A stretch of 64,000 nucleotides of DNA from Gilliamella sp. wkB7 (GCF_001693435.1 NZ_CM004509.1:1364001-1428000), one strand, 5' to 3'. Shown: positions 26,622-39,971, counted from the stretch's first letter. Program-made: numbers and translations. The notes: generated from the sequence alone by a model not told the origin.

Positions 26622-27596
26622 ATGTCATTACAAACTCAAGATATTATCCGCCGCTCAGCAACGAATGCTTTAACTCCAGCTCCTCGAGTTCGAGATTATC
26701 AACAGGAAGTGGCAAAACTGATTGATGTGACTACCTGCATCGGCTGTAAAGCTTGCCAAGTTGCATGTAGCGAATGGAATGATCTACGTGCAAAAATCGG
26801 TCATACTGTTGGTGTTTATGATAACCCAGCAGACTTAGAGCCTAAAGCTTGGACAGTAATGCGTTATTCTGAAGTCGAAGTAAACGGTAAATTTGAATGG
26901 CTGATTCGTAAAGATGGTTGTATGCACTGTTCTGATCCAGGTTGTCTAAAAGCCTGCCCATCAGAAGGTGCAATCATTCAATATGCAAATGGTATTGTAG
27001 ATTTTCAATCAGAACACTGCATTGGTTGCGGTTACTGTATTGCTGGCTGTCCATTTAATATTCCACGAGTCAGTAAAGAGGATAATCACTCGTACAAATG
27101 TACATTATGTGTTGATCGCGTTTCAGTGGGACAAGAGCCTGCCTGTGTCAAAACTTGTCCAACAGGAGCAATTCATTTTGGTACAAAGCAAGATATGATT
27201 CGTCATGCAGAACATCGTATTGAGGATCTTAAAAAACGTGGTTTTGAACAGGCTGGTCTTTACGATCCTCAAGGTGTTGGCGGTACTCATGTAATGTATG
27301 TTTTACATCATGCTGATCAACCAGAACTATATCATGGTTTACCAAAAGATCCTCACATTAGTGAAATTGTTAAATTCTGGAAAGGTGCATGGAAACCGTT
27401 ATCCGCAGCTGCATTCATTGCAACATTTGGAGGCCTACTATTCCATTATATGGGAGTTGGTGCAATTGAAGTTGATGAAGAAGATATAGAGCATGAAAAA
27501 GAAGCTGATAAACAAGCTAGAAAACGTCTAGGATTACCAATTTTTGAACGTAAAAATAGCACTAATTCAGCACAACAGGAGAATCGTCATGAATAA
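26622..27596 (+). CDS. fdnH: Formate dehydrogenase iron-sulfur (beta) subunit
   Basis: It passes electrons from the alpha subunit to the cytochrome b subunit through four [4Fe-4S] clusters on the periplasmic side. The 324-residue protein (E. coli FdnH 294, FdoH 300) has the four cysteine clusters in order: [11 protein letters not shown] near 40, [14 protein letters not shown] near 104, [11 protein letters not shown] near 133 and CTLCVDRV with CVKTCP. A single C-terminal membrane anchor ([19 protein letters not shown]) follows, with a charged tail longer than in E. coli. It starts 19 bases after fdnG and overlaps fdnI by 8 bases. Confidence 0.95.
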   Translation: MSLQTQDIIRRSATNALTPAPRVRDYQQEVAKLIDVTTCIGCKACQVACSEWNDLRAKIGHTVGVYDNPADLEPKAWTVMRYSEVEVNGKFEWLIRKDGCMHCSDPGCLKACPSEGAIIQYANGIVDFQSEHCIGCGYCIAGCPFNIPRVSKEDNHSYKCTLCVDRVSVGQEPACVKTCPTGAIHFGTKQDMIRHAEHRIEDLKKRGFEQAGLYDPQGVGGTHVMYVLHHADQPELYHGLPKDPHISEIVKFWKGAWKPLSAAAFIATFGGLLFHYMGVGAIEVDEEDIEHEKEADKQARKRLGLPIFERKNSTNSAQQENRHE

Positions 27597-28284
27597 AAAA
27601 GACATGATATTAAGAACACCACTTATTGTTCGCTTTTGTCATTGGTGTATGGTGTGTCTTTTTATTCTAACCGCACTATCTGGCCTATTTTTATTTTTTC
27701 CATCAATTAAACTGTTTGGTTTAGTACTCGGAACCCCTCAATTAGTTAGAGCATTGCATCCAATGATTGGCTGTGTTGTGTTCGTACTATTAATGTTTAT
27801 GTTCTTGAAACTTGCACACCATAATATTCCAAATAAAGCGGATATTGTATGGATAAAGAACTTTAAGCATGTAATTATGGGTAAAGAAGAAGGTATTCCA
27901 ATTGGTAAATACAATGTTGGTCAGAAGTTTTTATTCTGGTGTATTATGAGCTTAATATCTGTGTTATTTATCACCGGAATGATCATGTGGCGTAGGTATG
28001 TTTCTGACTATTTTCCAGTTCAAATTGTCCGTATCGCGATATTCTTCCACTCGCTTGCTGCAATAGGATTAATTTTACTCGCTATTGGCCATGCTTATAT
28101 GGCTCTTTGGGTTAAAGGATCAATTAAAGGCATGATAACAGGTTATGTATCACGTGCTTGGGCTCGTAAAAACCATTCTGCATGGTATGAAGAAGAAATG
28201 GCAAAAATATATCAGAAAGAACTTAATGCTAATACCGAAGCAGAAACAGAACAAACAACAAAAGTAGAGCATAAACCAGCGTAA
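27589..28284 (+). CDS. fdnI: Formate dehydrogenase cytochrome b556 (gamma) subunit
   Basis: A membrane cytochrome that passes electrons to menaquinone. It has 231 residues (E. coli 211-217) with four membrane segments. Likely haem-ligand histidines are in [20 protein letters not shown] and [10 protein letters not shown] chose ATG 27589 behind AGGAG; a frame from 27544 is open but would overlap fdnH more deeply and has no ribosome site. The C-terminal tail is acidic and Thr-rich, and longer than in E. coli. Confidence 0.93.
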   Translation: MNKKDMILRTPLIVRFCHWCMVCLFILTALSGLFLFFPSIKLFGLVLGTPQLVRALHPMIGCVVFVLLMFMFLKLAHHNIPNKADIVWIKNFKHVIMGKEEGIPIGKYNVGQKFLFWCIMSLISVLFITGMIMWRRYVSDYFPVQIVRIAIFFHSLAAIGLILLAIGHAYMALWVKGSIKGMITGYVSRAWARKNHSAWYEEEMAKIYQKELNANTEAETEQTTKVEHKPA

Positions 28285-28303
28285 TAACTCATTACATCAA
28301 ATA

Positions 28304-28338
28304 AATGTTATCGTTAATTTCAATTAACCGATAACATT
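28304..28338 (+). terminator. Hairpin between fdnI and fdhE
   Basis: AATGTTATCGTTAA (28304-28317) pairs with TTAACCGATAACATT (28324-28338) with one bulged C. No real T-tract follows, so it may protect the fdnGHI mRNA or only partly terminate, lowering fdhE expression. Confidence 0.45.
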
Positions 28339-28385
28339 TAATTATGAAAAATTATGGATAAAACGATAGTAAACGGTAATCAATA

Positions 28386-29294
28386 ATGAGTATAAAAATC
28401 ATCCCACAAGAGCAACTCGAACAACAAACAACAAATTCAGTTATTCGACAAATCCCACTACTCTTTTATCCATCTCCGAAAACACTATATATTCATCGCG
28501 CGGAACGTTTAAAAGATCTGGCAACAAGTAGTCCATTTAGTGAATATTTGAAATTTTGTGCCACAATTGCTGAAGTACAAGCCAATATTGTAAAACAGAA
28601 ACCATTGAATATAGATTTACCTAATATCCTTGATGGTCAACACCCACCTTTAAGTTTATATAACTTTACTTTATCCACTTTTTGGCAGACATATTTAAGC
28701 GACCTATTAAGTTCAGTTACCGCAACCACAGAACAAATTCGATTAGTGATAGAACAACTCAGACAAAATAGTTCAGAACAACTACAAGATAAAGCAAACC
28801 ATTTAATTAAGGGTGAATTTAATTGTGTAGAGGGTAATGAAGCTATGTTTATTTGGTCAGCATTATCGGTTTACTATAGCCAGCTAGCAAGTAAAATCAA
28901 AGGTAAGGCTATCGCAGAGAGCACAGATAAAAACTGGTTATGCCCAGTGTGTAATAGTATGCCCGTTGCCAGTATTATTCAACTTGGAAGTAACAATGGG
29001 TTACGTTATTTACACTGTAGCTTATGTGAAAGTGAATGGTACGTACCTCGAATAAAGTGTACTTGTTGTGATAATATGCAAGACATTCAATATTTTTCAT
29101 TGGATAAAGAGCTATCTGCAACAAAAACAGAATGTTGTGATGCTTGCCATAGTTATCTAAAAATTCTAGATCAAGATAAAGATCCTCGTATTGAAATTAT
29201 TGCAGATGATATCGCTTCATTGATCTTAGATATCAAAACAGAAGAAGAAGGATTTGCTAAAAGTGGCATAAATCCTTTTATATTTGCGCAATAA
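28386..29294 (+). CDS. fdhE: Formate dehydrogenase accessory protein FdhE
   Basis: A cytoplasmic factor needed for assembly of respiratory formate dehydrogenases; E. coli FdhE is a rubredoxin-like iron protein. It has 302 residues (E. coli 309). Four CxxC pairs lie in the C-terminal half: CPVC near 180, CSLC near 215, CTCC near 228 and CDAC near 252. It sits 101 bases behind fdnI, the same order as fdoGHI-fdhE in enterics. That resembles E. coli Fdo more than Fdn and is a reason to keep the fdn/fdo naming open. Confidence 0.95.
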   Translation: MSIKIIPQEQLEQQTTNSVIRQIPLLFYPSPKTLYIHRAERLKDLATSSPFSEYLKFCATIAEVQANIVKQKPLNIDLPNILDGQHPPLSLYNFTLSTFWQTYLSDLLSSVTATTEQIRLVIEQLRQNSSEQLQDKANHLIKGEFNCVEGNEAMFIWSALSVYYSQLASKIKGKAIAESTDKNWLCPVCNSMPVASIIQLGSNNGLRYLHCSLCESEWYVPRIKCTCCDNMQDIQYFSLDKELSATKTECCDACHSYLKILDQDKDPRIEIIADDIASLILDIKTEEEGFAKSGINPFIFAQ

Positions 29295-29477
29295 CAGTAT
29301 TAATTGACAGTGATAGTTTTAAGCTAAGTTTTATCAATATTATTAATTTCACAATCAATTTTATTTGCAAACGAGAGCGTTGATTAACGATATTTATCAT
29401 TTGAATAAAATACAACTTAACATTTTATATTAATAAGGTTAGAATTGAACTAATGTACTAGTTTGTGAGTGTATTTT

Positions 29478-30434
29478 ATGAAGCGCTTTATTTTTTTGAT
29501 AATAATGCTATTTATCCCGCAGCTTAGTTTCGCTGATAAGATTAAACATGTAGCAATTACAGCAATCGTTGAACATCCATCATTAGATCAAATCCGTGAT
29601 GGCGTGAAAGATGAATTGATAGATAATGGCTATAAGTTAAACGAAAACTTAACGGTACAATATAAAAGTGCACAAGGAAGTAGTGCCACTGCCGCTCAAA
29701 TAGCTAGACAATTTGTTTCAGCAAAACCTGATGCCATTGTAGCCATTGCAACTCCTAGCGCACAAGCAACAGCTGCAGCGACCAAACAAATCCCTGTTAT
29801 ATTTGCAGGAATTACCGATCCCGTTGCAGCAAAATTAATTAAAAACTGGCAACCAACGGGCACAAATATTACTGGAGTTTCAGATTATCAAGAAATTATT
29901 CCTCAAATTGATTTTATGAAGAAAATTGTGCCGAATGTTAAATCTGTAGGATATATTTATAGTCCAAGTGAGATTAACTCTACCGTGGTTCTAAAAAATC
30001 TACAAATTCATTTATCCAAACAAAACATTTCACTTGTTGCTGTTCCCGCACAAAGAACTGCTGATATTTCAACAGCAGCCAATACTTTAAAAGGTAAAGT
30101 AGATTTAATCTATACAACAACAGATAATAATGTTGTTTCCGCTTATGAATCGTTAGTAAAATTTGCCAATGAAAATAAAATCCCTCTTTTAGCATCGTTT
30201 CCTGATGCAATTGAACGAGGAGCTGTTGCTGCTTACGGTATGAGCTATTATGATGTTGGTCGTCAATCAGGTAAGCTTGTTGTTCGGATTTTGAAGGGTG
30301 AAAAACCTGGAAGTATTGCCCCAGAACTTGGACAAACTTTACACCTTGTAATTAATACTGATGCAGCAAAAAAACAAGGAGTAAATTTATCCCCCGAAAT
30401 TATTCAATCAGCTTATAAAATAATTGGACAATAA
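29478..30434 (+). CDS. ABC transporter substrate-binding protein (PF04392 family), paralogue 1
   Basis: An exported binding protein of the ABC-type family that includes streptococcal TrpX. It has 318 residues from ATG 29478, with a Sec signal peptide ending near SFA (20); a GTG nine bases earlier is in frame. Seen: ITAIVEHPSLDQIRDGVKDE, SAQGSS, PDAIVAIATPSAQA, GYIYSPSEINSTV, YTTTDNNVVSAYESL and GMSYYDVGRQSG, all shared with the paralogue that follows. The permease and ATPase lie downstream after the paralogue. The substrate is unknown; tryptophan or another aromatic compound is suggested only by the family. Confidence 0.88.
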   Translation: MKRFIFLIIMLFIPQLSFADKIKHVAITAIVEHPSLDQIRDGVKDELIDNGYKLNENLTVQYKSAQGSSATAAQIARQFVSAKPDAIVAIATPSAQATAAATKQIPVIFAGITDPVAAKLIKNWQPTGTNITGVSDYQEIIPQIDFMKKIVPNVKSVGYIYSPSEINSTVVLKNLQIHLSKQNISLVAVPAQRTADISTAANTLKGKVDLIYTTTDNNVVSAYESLVKFANENKIPLLASFPDAIERGAVAAYGMSYYDVGRQSGKLVVRILKGEKPGSIAPELGQTLHLVINTDAAKKQGVNLSPEIIQSAYKIIGQ

Positions 30435-30534
30435 TTAATTAAAATTTTATTAAAAATAGTATAAAATAATTTTGCTTAATGGTATGAGCAGAGTGTGATA
30501 TTACAAATAATATCCTATTTATAGCCAATCATCA

Positions 30535-30580
30535 CTCACAGTGTAATGAAATATTTACACTTGTGAGCTCTTTTTTTATT
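30535..30580 (+). terminator. Terminator between the two binding-protein genes
   Basis: CTCACAGTGTAA (30535-30546) pairs with TTACACTTGTGAG (30555-30567, one-base bulge), followed by CTC and a run of seven T at 30571-30577. It is a textbook intrinsic terminator. The upstream sequence GAGTGTGAT (near 30491) can pair with ATCATCACTC (30528-30537), competing with the left arm, so an attenuator is conceivable. Confidence 0.8.
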
Positions 30581-30660
30581 CTGGAAAAATATTTAATTTT
30601 GCTTTATAGTAAGTCAAAATTTAGCTTGGTTGTAAAAAAAACAGTACAGGAGTACTCTCT

Positions 30661-31638
30661 ATGCGTAATTATATTATAAAACTTTTTATGCTTATCAGTT
30701 TACCGTTCGCTGCATTTTATTCTTACGCAGATACAAAAGCCGAACAAAAATTTGTAGCCATTACTGCCATTGTTGAACATCCAGCACTAGATAATGTACG
30801 CAAGGGTGTTGAAGATGAACTTAAAGATAATGGCTATATTGCTGGGGAAAATTTAAAACTTCAGTTTGCCAGTGCACAAGGTAGCAGTGCAAATGCAGCT
30901 CAAATAGCGAAACAATTTGTAGCAAATAAACCTGATGCTATTGTTGGTATCGCAACACCAAGTTCACAAGCTTTAGTTGCAACAACAAAACTTATTCCTA
31001 TTGTTTTTACCGCTGTTACTGATCCTGTGGCAGCGAAATTAACACCAAGTTGGGATGCATCAAAAACTAATGTGACAGGCGTATCCGATGCCTTATCACT
31101 AGATTCTCAAATTGAAATGATGTTAAAAATTAAACCTAATGCTAAAAATATTGGTTATGTTTATAGCCCAAGTGAAGTTAATTCAACGATTATATTAAAA
31201 CAATTGCAAGTCGAACTCGAAAAGAGAGGAATGAAAATTATTGCGGCTCCTGCACAGCGGACCTCTGACATATCAACAGCTGCAAGAAGTTTAAAAGGTA
31301 AGGTTGATATGATTTATACGACTACCGATAATAACGTTGTTTCATCTTATGAAGCTTTAGCTAAAATTGCTAATGAAAGTAAAATTCCTCTTGTTGCATC
31401 AAATCCTGAATCAGCCGAACGTGGTGCAATTGCGGCTTTAGGAATGAGTTATTATGATCTTGGTCGCCAAGCTGGTAAAATAGTTGTTCGTATACTTAAT
31501 GGCGAAAAACCGGGGGATATTCCACCACAAGTTGGTAATATTACTCAATTAACAATTAATAAAAAAGCTGCTGAACGCCAAGGTATTACTTTATCTGAAG
31601 ATGTATTAAAATCAGCAGCCAAAATTGTTGAAAAATAA
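30661..31638 (+). CDS. ABC transporter substrate-binding protein (PF04392 family), paralogue 2
   Basis: A 325-residue exported paralogue of the preceding protein with a signal peptide ending near SYA (23). It shares EHPALDNVRKGVEDELKDNG, GSSANAAQIAKQFVA, YSPSEVNSTI, QRTSDISTAA, TTTDNNVVSSYEAL and SYYDLGRQAGK. The CAGGAG ribosome site is good. It is separated from paralogue 1 by an intrinsic terminator and sits 58 bases before the permease, so it is probably the binding protein expressed with the transporter. The duplicate may broaden specificity. Confidence 0.88.
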   Translation: MRNYIIKLFMLISLPFAAFYSYADTKAEQKFVAITAIVEHPALDNVRKGVEDELKDNGYIAGENLKLQFASAQGSSANAAQIAKQFVANKPDAIVGIATPSSQALVATTKLIPIVFTAVTDPVAAKLTPSWDASKTNVTGVSDALSLDSQIEMMLKIKPNAKNIGYVYSPSEVNSTIILKQLQVELEKRGMKIIAAPAQRTSDISTAARSLKGKVDMIYTTTDNNVVSSYEALAKIANESKIPLVASNPESAERGAIAALGMSYYDLGRQAGKIVVRILNGEKPGDIPPQVGNITQLTINKKAAERQGITLSEDVLKSAAKIVEK

Positions 31639-31696
31639 TTGTAACTTTTGATAACTAAACCGCCATTTTGGCGGTTAATTTTTAGTGGATGTTTTC

Positions 31697-32650
31697 ATGT
31701 CTTTTGAATTTTTATTAGGTTCTATTGGAATTGGACTTATTTATGCACTGGTTAGTTTAGGTGTTTTTATCTCATTCCGTTTACTCGATTTTCCTGATCT
31801 TACCGCTGATGCAAGTTTTCCTCTTGGAGGGGCTATTTGTGGGCTATGTATTTACGTAGGTATGGATCCATGGATAGCGACATTGTTAGGTATGTTTGCA
31901 GGTTGTATTGCTGGGGCAATGACTGGGATATTGTATGTTAAACTCAATATACTACAACTACTTTCAAGTATCATTGTCATGATAGGACTTTATTCTATCA
32001 ATTTAAGAATATTAGGTATTGGACCTTATATTATGGAAGAAACACCAAGATTGGCTGGTTCGCCTAATCTTTCTTTGCTTGATGCCAAAACAATATTTTC
32101 ACCATTTATTGCTGAAGATTATAGTAACCAATATATTGTACAACCTCTTATGATATTAGGTTTTGTAATTTTATTTTGGTTATTACTAAATCTCTTTTTA
32201 AATACTAAAATGGGTTTAGCTTTAAGAGCAACAGGAACCAACCAACGAATGGCCAAATCTCAAGGTATTCCAACAGGTGGTATTACGATTCTTGGCATGG
32301 CAATATCAAATGGTTTAATCGCTCTTGGCGGTTCATTATTCGTACAAACCCAAGGTGGTGCAGATATAACTATTGGAGTGGGCACGATCGTTATAGGGCT
32401 TGCATCGATTATTATTGGCGAAAGTATTTTTCCAACTAAACGTATTTGGGCTGTTATGCTGGCGGTTATTTTTGGTTCAATTTTATATCGCTTATTTATT
32501 GCATTTGCACTCAGTAATGAATTTTTACAAGAAATTGGTGTTGGAACCGAAGATTTAAATCTTATTACAGCAATCTTAGTAGTACTTGCTTTAGTCTTAC
32601 CTAAACAGTTAAAAAAACGCGCAAAGAAAAGAGGAAGTAAGCATGATTAA
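31697..32650 (+). CDS. ABC transporter permease (TrpY/BPD-type, PF02653-like)
   Basis: An inner-membrane permease of 317 residues from ATG 31697 (a GTG at 31685 is in frame), with about eight hydrophobic segments. It resembles permeases paired with PF04392 binding proteins: RLLDFPDLTADASFPLGGA near the N-terminus, GTNQRMAKSQGIPT in the coupling region and GLASIIIGESIFP. The C-terminus is very basic (KKRAKKRGSK). The last 8 bases overlap the ATPase gene, indicating coupling. Confidence 0.88.
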   Translation: MSFEFLLGSIGIGLIYALVSLGVFISFRLLDFPDLTADASFPLGGAICGLCIYVGMDPWIATLLGMFAGCIAGAMTGILYVKLNILQLLSSIIVMIGLYSINLRILGIGPYIMEETPRLAGSPNLSLLDAKTIFSPFIAEDYSNQYIVQPLMILGFVILFWLLLNLFLNTKMGLALRATGTNQRMAKSQGIPTGGITILGMAISNGLIALGGSLFVQTQGGADITIGVGTIVIGLASIIIGESIFPTKRIWAVMLAVIFGSILYRLFIAFALSNEFLQEIGVGTEDLNLITAILVVLALVLPKQLKKRAKKRGSKHD

Positions 32651-33437
32651 AGTTGGAGAATTACAATTAACTTTTAATCAAGGGACACCTATCGAAAATC
32701 ATGTATTACGAGGATTAAATCTTAATATAAGCGAAGGTGAATTTGTTACAATTATAGGTAGTAATGGAGCTGGAAAAAGCTCATTACTCAATGTAATTAG
32801 TGGTGATTTACTTGCCGACTCAGGCAGTGTCATTATTAATGGAAAAAATGTAACACGCTGGCCTGCATGGAAAAGGGCTGGTTTAGTTGCTCGAGTATTC
32901 CAAGATCCAATGGTTGGGACTTGTGAAAACTTAACAATTGAAGAAAATCTTGCTATTGCTTATAATCGAGGTCATAGCTTTACATTATCTCCTGCTTTAA
33001 ATAAAAAGTTACGCGGAATATTTAAAGAAAAACTAGCAACTCTAAATTTAGGTTTAGAAAATCGATTGTCCGATATGATGGGATTGCTTTCTGGTGGACA
33101 AAGACAAGCCGTCAGTCTACTCATGTCAACATTACAACCATCCAAGATATTATTACTTGATGAACACACAGCAGCTCTCGATCCAAAAACAGCACAATTT
33201 GTTTTAGATCTAACCGATGAAATTGTTTCTAAAAATCATTTAACCACCATGATGGTTACCCATTCTATGAAACAAGCATTAGAGTACGGCAATAGAACAG
33301 TAATGCTTCATCAAGGTCAGGTCGTACTTGATGTTTCTGGAGAACAACGTTCAAAGCTAACAGTAAACGATTTGCTCGCTATGTTTGAAAAAACTCGTGG
33401 TGAAAAAGTAACTGACGATGCCTTATTATTAGGCTAA
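32643..33437 (+). CDS. ABC transporter ATP-binding protein
   Basis: A 264-residue ATPase of the same importer. Walker A GSNGAGKSS near residues 39-47, Q-loop VFQDPM, signature LSGGQRQAV near 148, Walker B ILLLDEHTAALDP near 170 and H-loop VTHSM. The DEHTAALDP form, with His in place of the usual Pro, is characteristic of this transporter subfamily. It completes a binding protein-permease-ATPase operon ending at a 13-bp hairpin. Confidence 0.92.
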   Translation: MIKVGELQLTFNQGTPIENHVLRGLNLNISEGEFVTIIGSNGAGKSSLLNVISGDLLADSGSVIINGKNVTRWPAWKRAGLVARVFQDPMVGTCENLTIEENLAIAYNRGHSFTLSPALNKKLRGIFKEKLATLNLGLENRLSDMMGLLSGGQRQAVSLLMSTLQPSKILLLDEHTAALDPKTAQFVLDLTDEIVSKNHLTTMMVTHSMKQALEYGNRTVMLHQGQVVLDVSGEQRSKLTVNDLLAMFEKTRGEKVTDDALLLG

Positions 33438-33443
33438 TAAATC

Positions 33444-33480
33444 AAGAAGCAATATTTATTAGCAGAATATTGCTTCTTAT
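33444..33480. terminator. Shared terminator between the ABC operon and the NADAR gene
   Basis: Perfect 13-bp arms AAGAAGCAATATT (33444-33456) and AATATTGCTTCTT (33466-33478) around a 9-base loop. It lies between convergent genes; flanking T/A tracts are weak in both directions. Confidence 0.65.
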
Positions 33481-33501
33481 CCAAGATTAGTATAAATAAT
33501 T

Positions 33502-34050
33502 TTATAATTTTTTTTGTAACTGTTGCCGAACATTCATTAAAGCAAATCCAAGCAAGTTTTTTCCACACCACATTAACGGATTATCAATATTAGGATCATC
33601 CATAGACAAACCTATCCCCCATATTTTATCGACGGGGCTTGCTTCTACTAATATTCTTTGTTTGGTTGATAATATAAAATCAGTTAACTTTGGATTCTGT
33701 GAAAACTTAGCAAAATTACCATTTATGACTATATTTAAACAGTGTGCATCCCAAATATCCGGTATGAAGCCTTTTACTTGACGCCCTAATGCTTTTGCTA
33801 ATCCAGGTGAATTAGCAGTAAGTATTTTTGATAATATTTGCTCATCACCGAATAATCTTGCTTTCTCAGCCATCATATAATGTTCAGCAGTTGCATAGTA
33901 AATATTATTAATCTCAAAATGACTTGGATACCATTGGCTAAAACAACTCTTTGTTATGATAGAAGGTTGCTTTTCTATATGTCCCCAAAAGTATATATAT
34001 TTGTATCGTTTACCACTTCTATATTGTTCGCGTAATTCCAATAAATCCAT
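33502..34050 (-). CDS. NADAR family protein (YbiA-like)
   Basis: A 182-residue protein of the NADAR/YbiA family (PF08719). YbiA-type members hydrolyse N-glycosidic bonds of reactive riboflavin intermediates; other NADAR enzymes act on ADP-ribose. Seen: FSQWYPSHFEINNIYYATAE in the first half (the family's phenylalanine, tryptophan and Y-x-T-x-EH block: TAEHYMMAEKARLFGD), SPVDKIWGIGLS near 140 (the W-G-x-G motif) and NLLGFALMNVR near the C-terminus. It is a lone gene between the ABC operon and the rRNA operon, so context does not show whether it serves riboflavin damage control or ADP-ribose/NAD metabolism. Confidence 0.88.
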   Translation of the reverse strand: MDLLELREQYRSGKRYKYIYFWGHIEKQPSIITKSCFSQWYPSHFEINNIYYATAEHYMMAEKARLFGDEQILSKILTANSPGLAKALGRQVKGFIPDIWDAHCLNIVINGNFAKFSQNPKLTDFILSTKQRILVEASPVDKIWGIGLSMDDPNIDNPLMWCGKNLLGFALMNVRQQLQKKL

Positions 34051-34342
34051 ATAAATTCCTTATCATCACTAACGAATATGTTATATGTATTTTCATTGAA
34101 TACCAATATAGTTTTAGTAAAAAAATTTTTAGTTTTCAATAGAATAGAACTATATACTATTAATATAGTTAACATAATGATACTTATAAGAAATATTTAA
34201 GGTTATGTATGATGTGTAAGATAAATGTAACGTTGATTTTTATAATAAGGTTTAGATAAAAATTATGTAGCTATAATTATTTAGCCATATACTAAACATA
34301 GCATCTTATATAAATTTCAGTCAGTTTTTTAATCTCTATATG
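34051..34342. other. Intergenic region between the NADAR gene and the rRNA terminator
   Basis: About 290 bases of AT-rich DNA containing the promoter region of the minus-strand NADAR gene. No gene or clear motif was seen. Confidence 0.4.
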
Positions 34343-34370
34343 CAAAAAAGCCCAGCATTCCTGCTGGGCT
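34343..34370 (-). terminator. rRNA operon terminator
   Basis: On the minus strand AGCCCAGCA (34370-34362) and TGCTGGGCT (34357-34349) form a perfect 9-bp stem with a GGAA loop, followed by six T (complement of 34343-34348). A typical intrinsic terminator 17 bases beyond the 5S gene. Confidence 0.9.
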
Positions 34371-34386
34371 CTCTCTATATTTAAAA

Positions 34387-34504
34387 GTCTGGCGGCTCCC
34401 TACTCTCACATGGGTAATACCCACACTACCATCGGCACTTCGGCGTTTCACTTCTGAGTTCGGCATGGGGTCAGGTGGGACCACCGCGCTATTACCGCCA
34501 GACA
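34387..34504 (-). rRNA. rrf: 5S ribosomal RNA
   Basis: The minus-strand sequence begins TGTCTGGCGG and ends CCGCCAGAC. It contains the conserved internal blocks GTGGTCCCACCTGACC and GCCGAACTCAGAAGTGAAAC. Length is about 118, as in enterics. Ends are placed by pairing of the terminal stem and are good to a few bases. Confidence 0.96.
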
Positions 34505-34630
34505 TATTCTGTCTTCTCTTTCTCTCAATCAGTGCATTATCTCATATCTGCACTCATCTCTCAATCCGGAACAAACTGTTCGATTATCTCATAATCAACT
34601 ACTCGCGTATCCAAAACAACTCCGAGTTGT

Positions 34631-37529
<2,899 letters not shown>

Positions 37530-37650
37530 TTACAACTCACAGTTGTCTTGGTTTTCATTACGCTTTTTTCTCTTTCTTATGCCAAACCAACATATCTTCA
37601 TACATCAGCTCAACATAAAAACGAGAACTCGTTTCTTTCAGCTTGTTCCT

Positions 37651-37664
37651 AATTGTTAAAGAGC
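37651..37664 (-). promoter_or_regulatory. boxA antitermination element in the 16S-23S spacer
   Basis: Minus strand GCTCTTTAACAATT, followed by AGGAACAAGCTGA, nearly identical to the E. coli rrn spacer boxA. It recruits NusB/NusE for antitermination ahead of the 23S gene. Confidence 0.75.
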
Positions 37665-37749
37665 TTTATACTTCTATTCACTTTACCATCTCACGACTTC
37701 AAGTAAATACAAACATAATTTTACTAAGAAGCAATTTCATCACATTTTA

Positions 37750-37825
37750 TGGCGTCCCCTAGGGGATTCGAACCCCTGTTACCGCCGTGAAAGGGCGATG
37801 TCCTAGGCCTCTAGACGAAGGGGAC
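37750..37825 (-). tRNA. gltT: tRNA-Glu (anticodon TTC)
   Basis: Minus strand, 76 bases including encoded CCA (complement of 37750-37752). Acceptor GTCCCCT pairs with AGGGGAC, the T loop is GGTTCGAATCC, and the anticodon loop CCTTTCACG places TTC at positions 34-36. It lies in the 16S-23S spacer, the usual place for tRNA-Glu in single-tRNA rrn operons. Confidence 0.97.
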
Positions 37826-37881
37826 TTAATTACTTCTTCTTTATAAACAAACAATCTGTGTGAACACTTACGAGCTCTTCG

Positions 37882-39418
<1,537 letters not shown>

Positions 39419-39550
39419 AAAGTTTGATGCTCAATAACTGTCTCTGACATATTCAAATGAATCTTCAGTGTCACTTATCAAGACTTAATTTTTTAGTCCG
39501 TAGACTTTAATCTTTCGTCTCGCAAGTGCCCACACAGATTGTCTGTTTCT

Positions 39551-39564
39551 TCTTTTTAAAGAGC
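39551..39564 (-). promoter_or_regulatory. boxA in the rRNA leader
   Basis: Minus strand GCTCTTTAAAAAGA, followed downstream by CAGACAATCTGTGTGGGC (about 39528-39545), the same order as the E. coli rrn leader. Antitermination site before 16S. Confidence 0.7.
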
Positions 39565-39625
39565 TGACAGCTTTTTAAGTTAACTAAATGTTTTGTTATT
39601 TAGTTTGCTGTCTCAAGGGCTGCGT

Positions 39626-39654
39626 ATACTACGCTATACCTTCTTATTCGTCAA
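39626..39654 (-). promoter_or_regulatory. rRNA operon promoter P2
   Basis: Minus strand TTGACG (complement of 39649-39654), 17-base spacer, TAGTAT (complement of 39626-39631). Position and spacing fit an rrn P2 promoter about 210 bases before mature 16S. Confidence 0.65.
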
Positions 39655-39735
39655 GATCTTTTTTCAAAATTTTTGACCTTGCTCACTCACACCTTTTTCG
39701 TCTGCTTGTCGCTGACGCCGTGTCAGTGGATGCGC

Positions 39736-39763
39736 ATTATAGGCACTTTAAATTTTACTGCAA
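39736..39763 (-). promoter_or_regulatory. rRNA operon promoter P1 with UP-like A-tracts
   Basis: Minus strand TTGCAG (complement of 39758-39763), 16-base spacer, TATAAT (complement of 39736-39741), then GCGCATCCACTGACACGG, which closely copies the discriminator and start region of E. coli rrn P1. A/T tracts directly upstream (39764-39800) resemble an UP element. The GC-rich discriminator is the feature through which DksA/ppGpp act. Confidence 0.85.
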
Positions 39764-39930
39764 GTGTTTATTGCTATTTTTTTTCTGTTTGCATTTTTTT
39801 TGGTCTAAATGCATTCAAAGCATACTAAAACTAGACGTTTTATATCAAATTGCCGTTTTTATTTACTTGTATAAACTATATTGCCTATCACTAAAAGAAT
39901 CAGTAATGATTAAATTAATATATAAAGTAT

Positions 39931-39953
39931 GCAGCATTCATTCTAAATGCTGC
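39931..39953 (-). terminator. Possible terminator after gmhB
   Basis: GCAGCATT (39931-39938) and AATGCTGC (39946-39953) form a perfect 8-bp stem, 18 bases past the gmhB stop. On the minus strand only a weak T-rich tract follows. Confidence 0.45.
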
Positions 39954-39971
39954 ATTCAAATAATCATTAAT

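Noticed and set aside
27544..27588. N-terminal extension of fdnI
   Set aside because: It lies within fdnH in another frame and lacks a ribosome site; ATG 27589 has AGGAG and gives the usual N-terminus.
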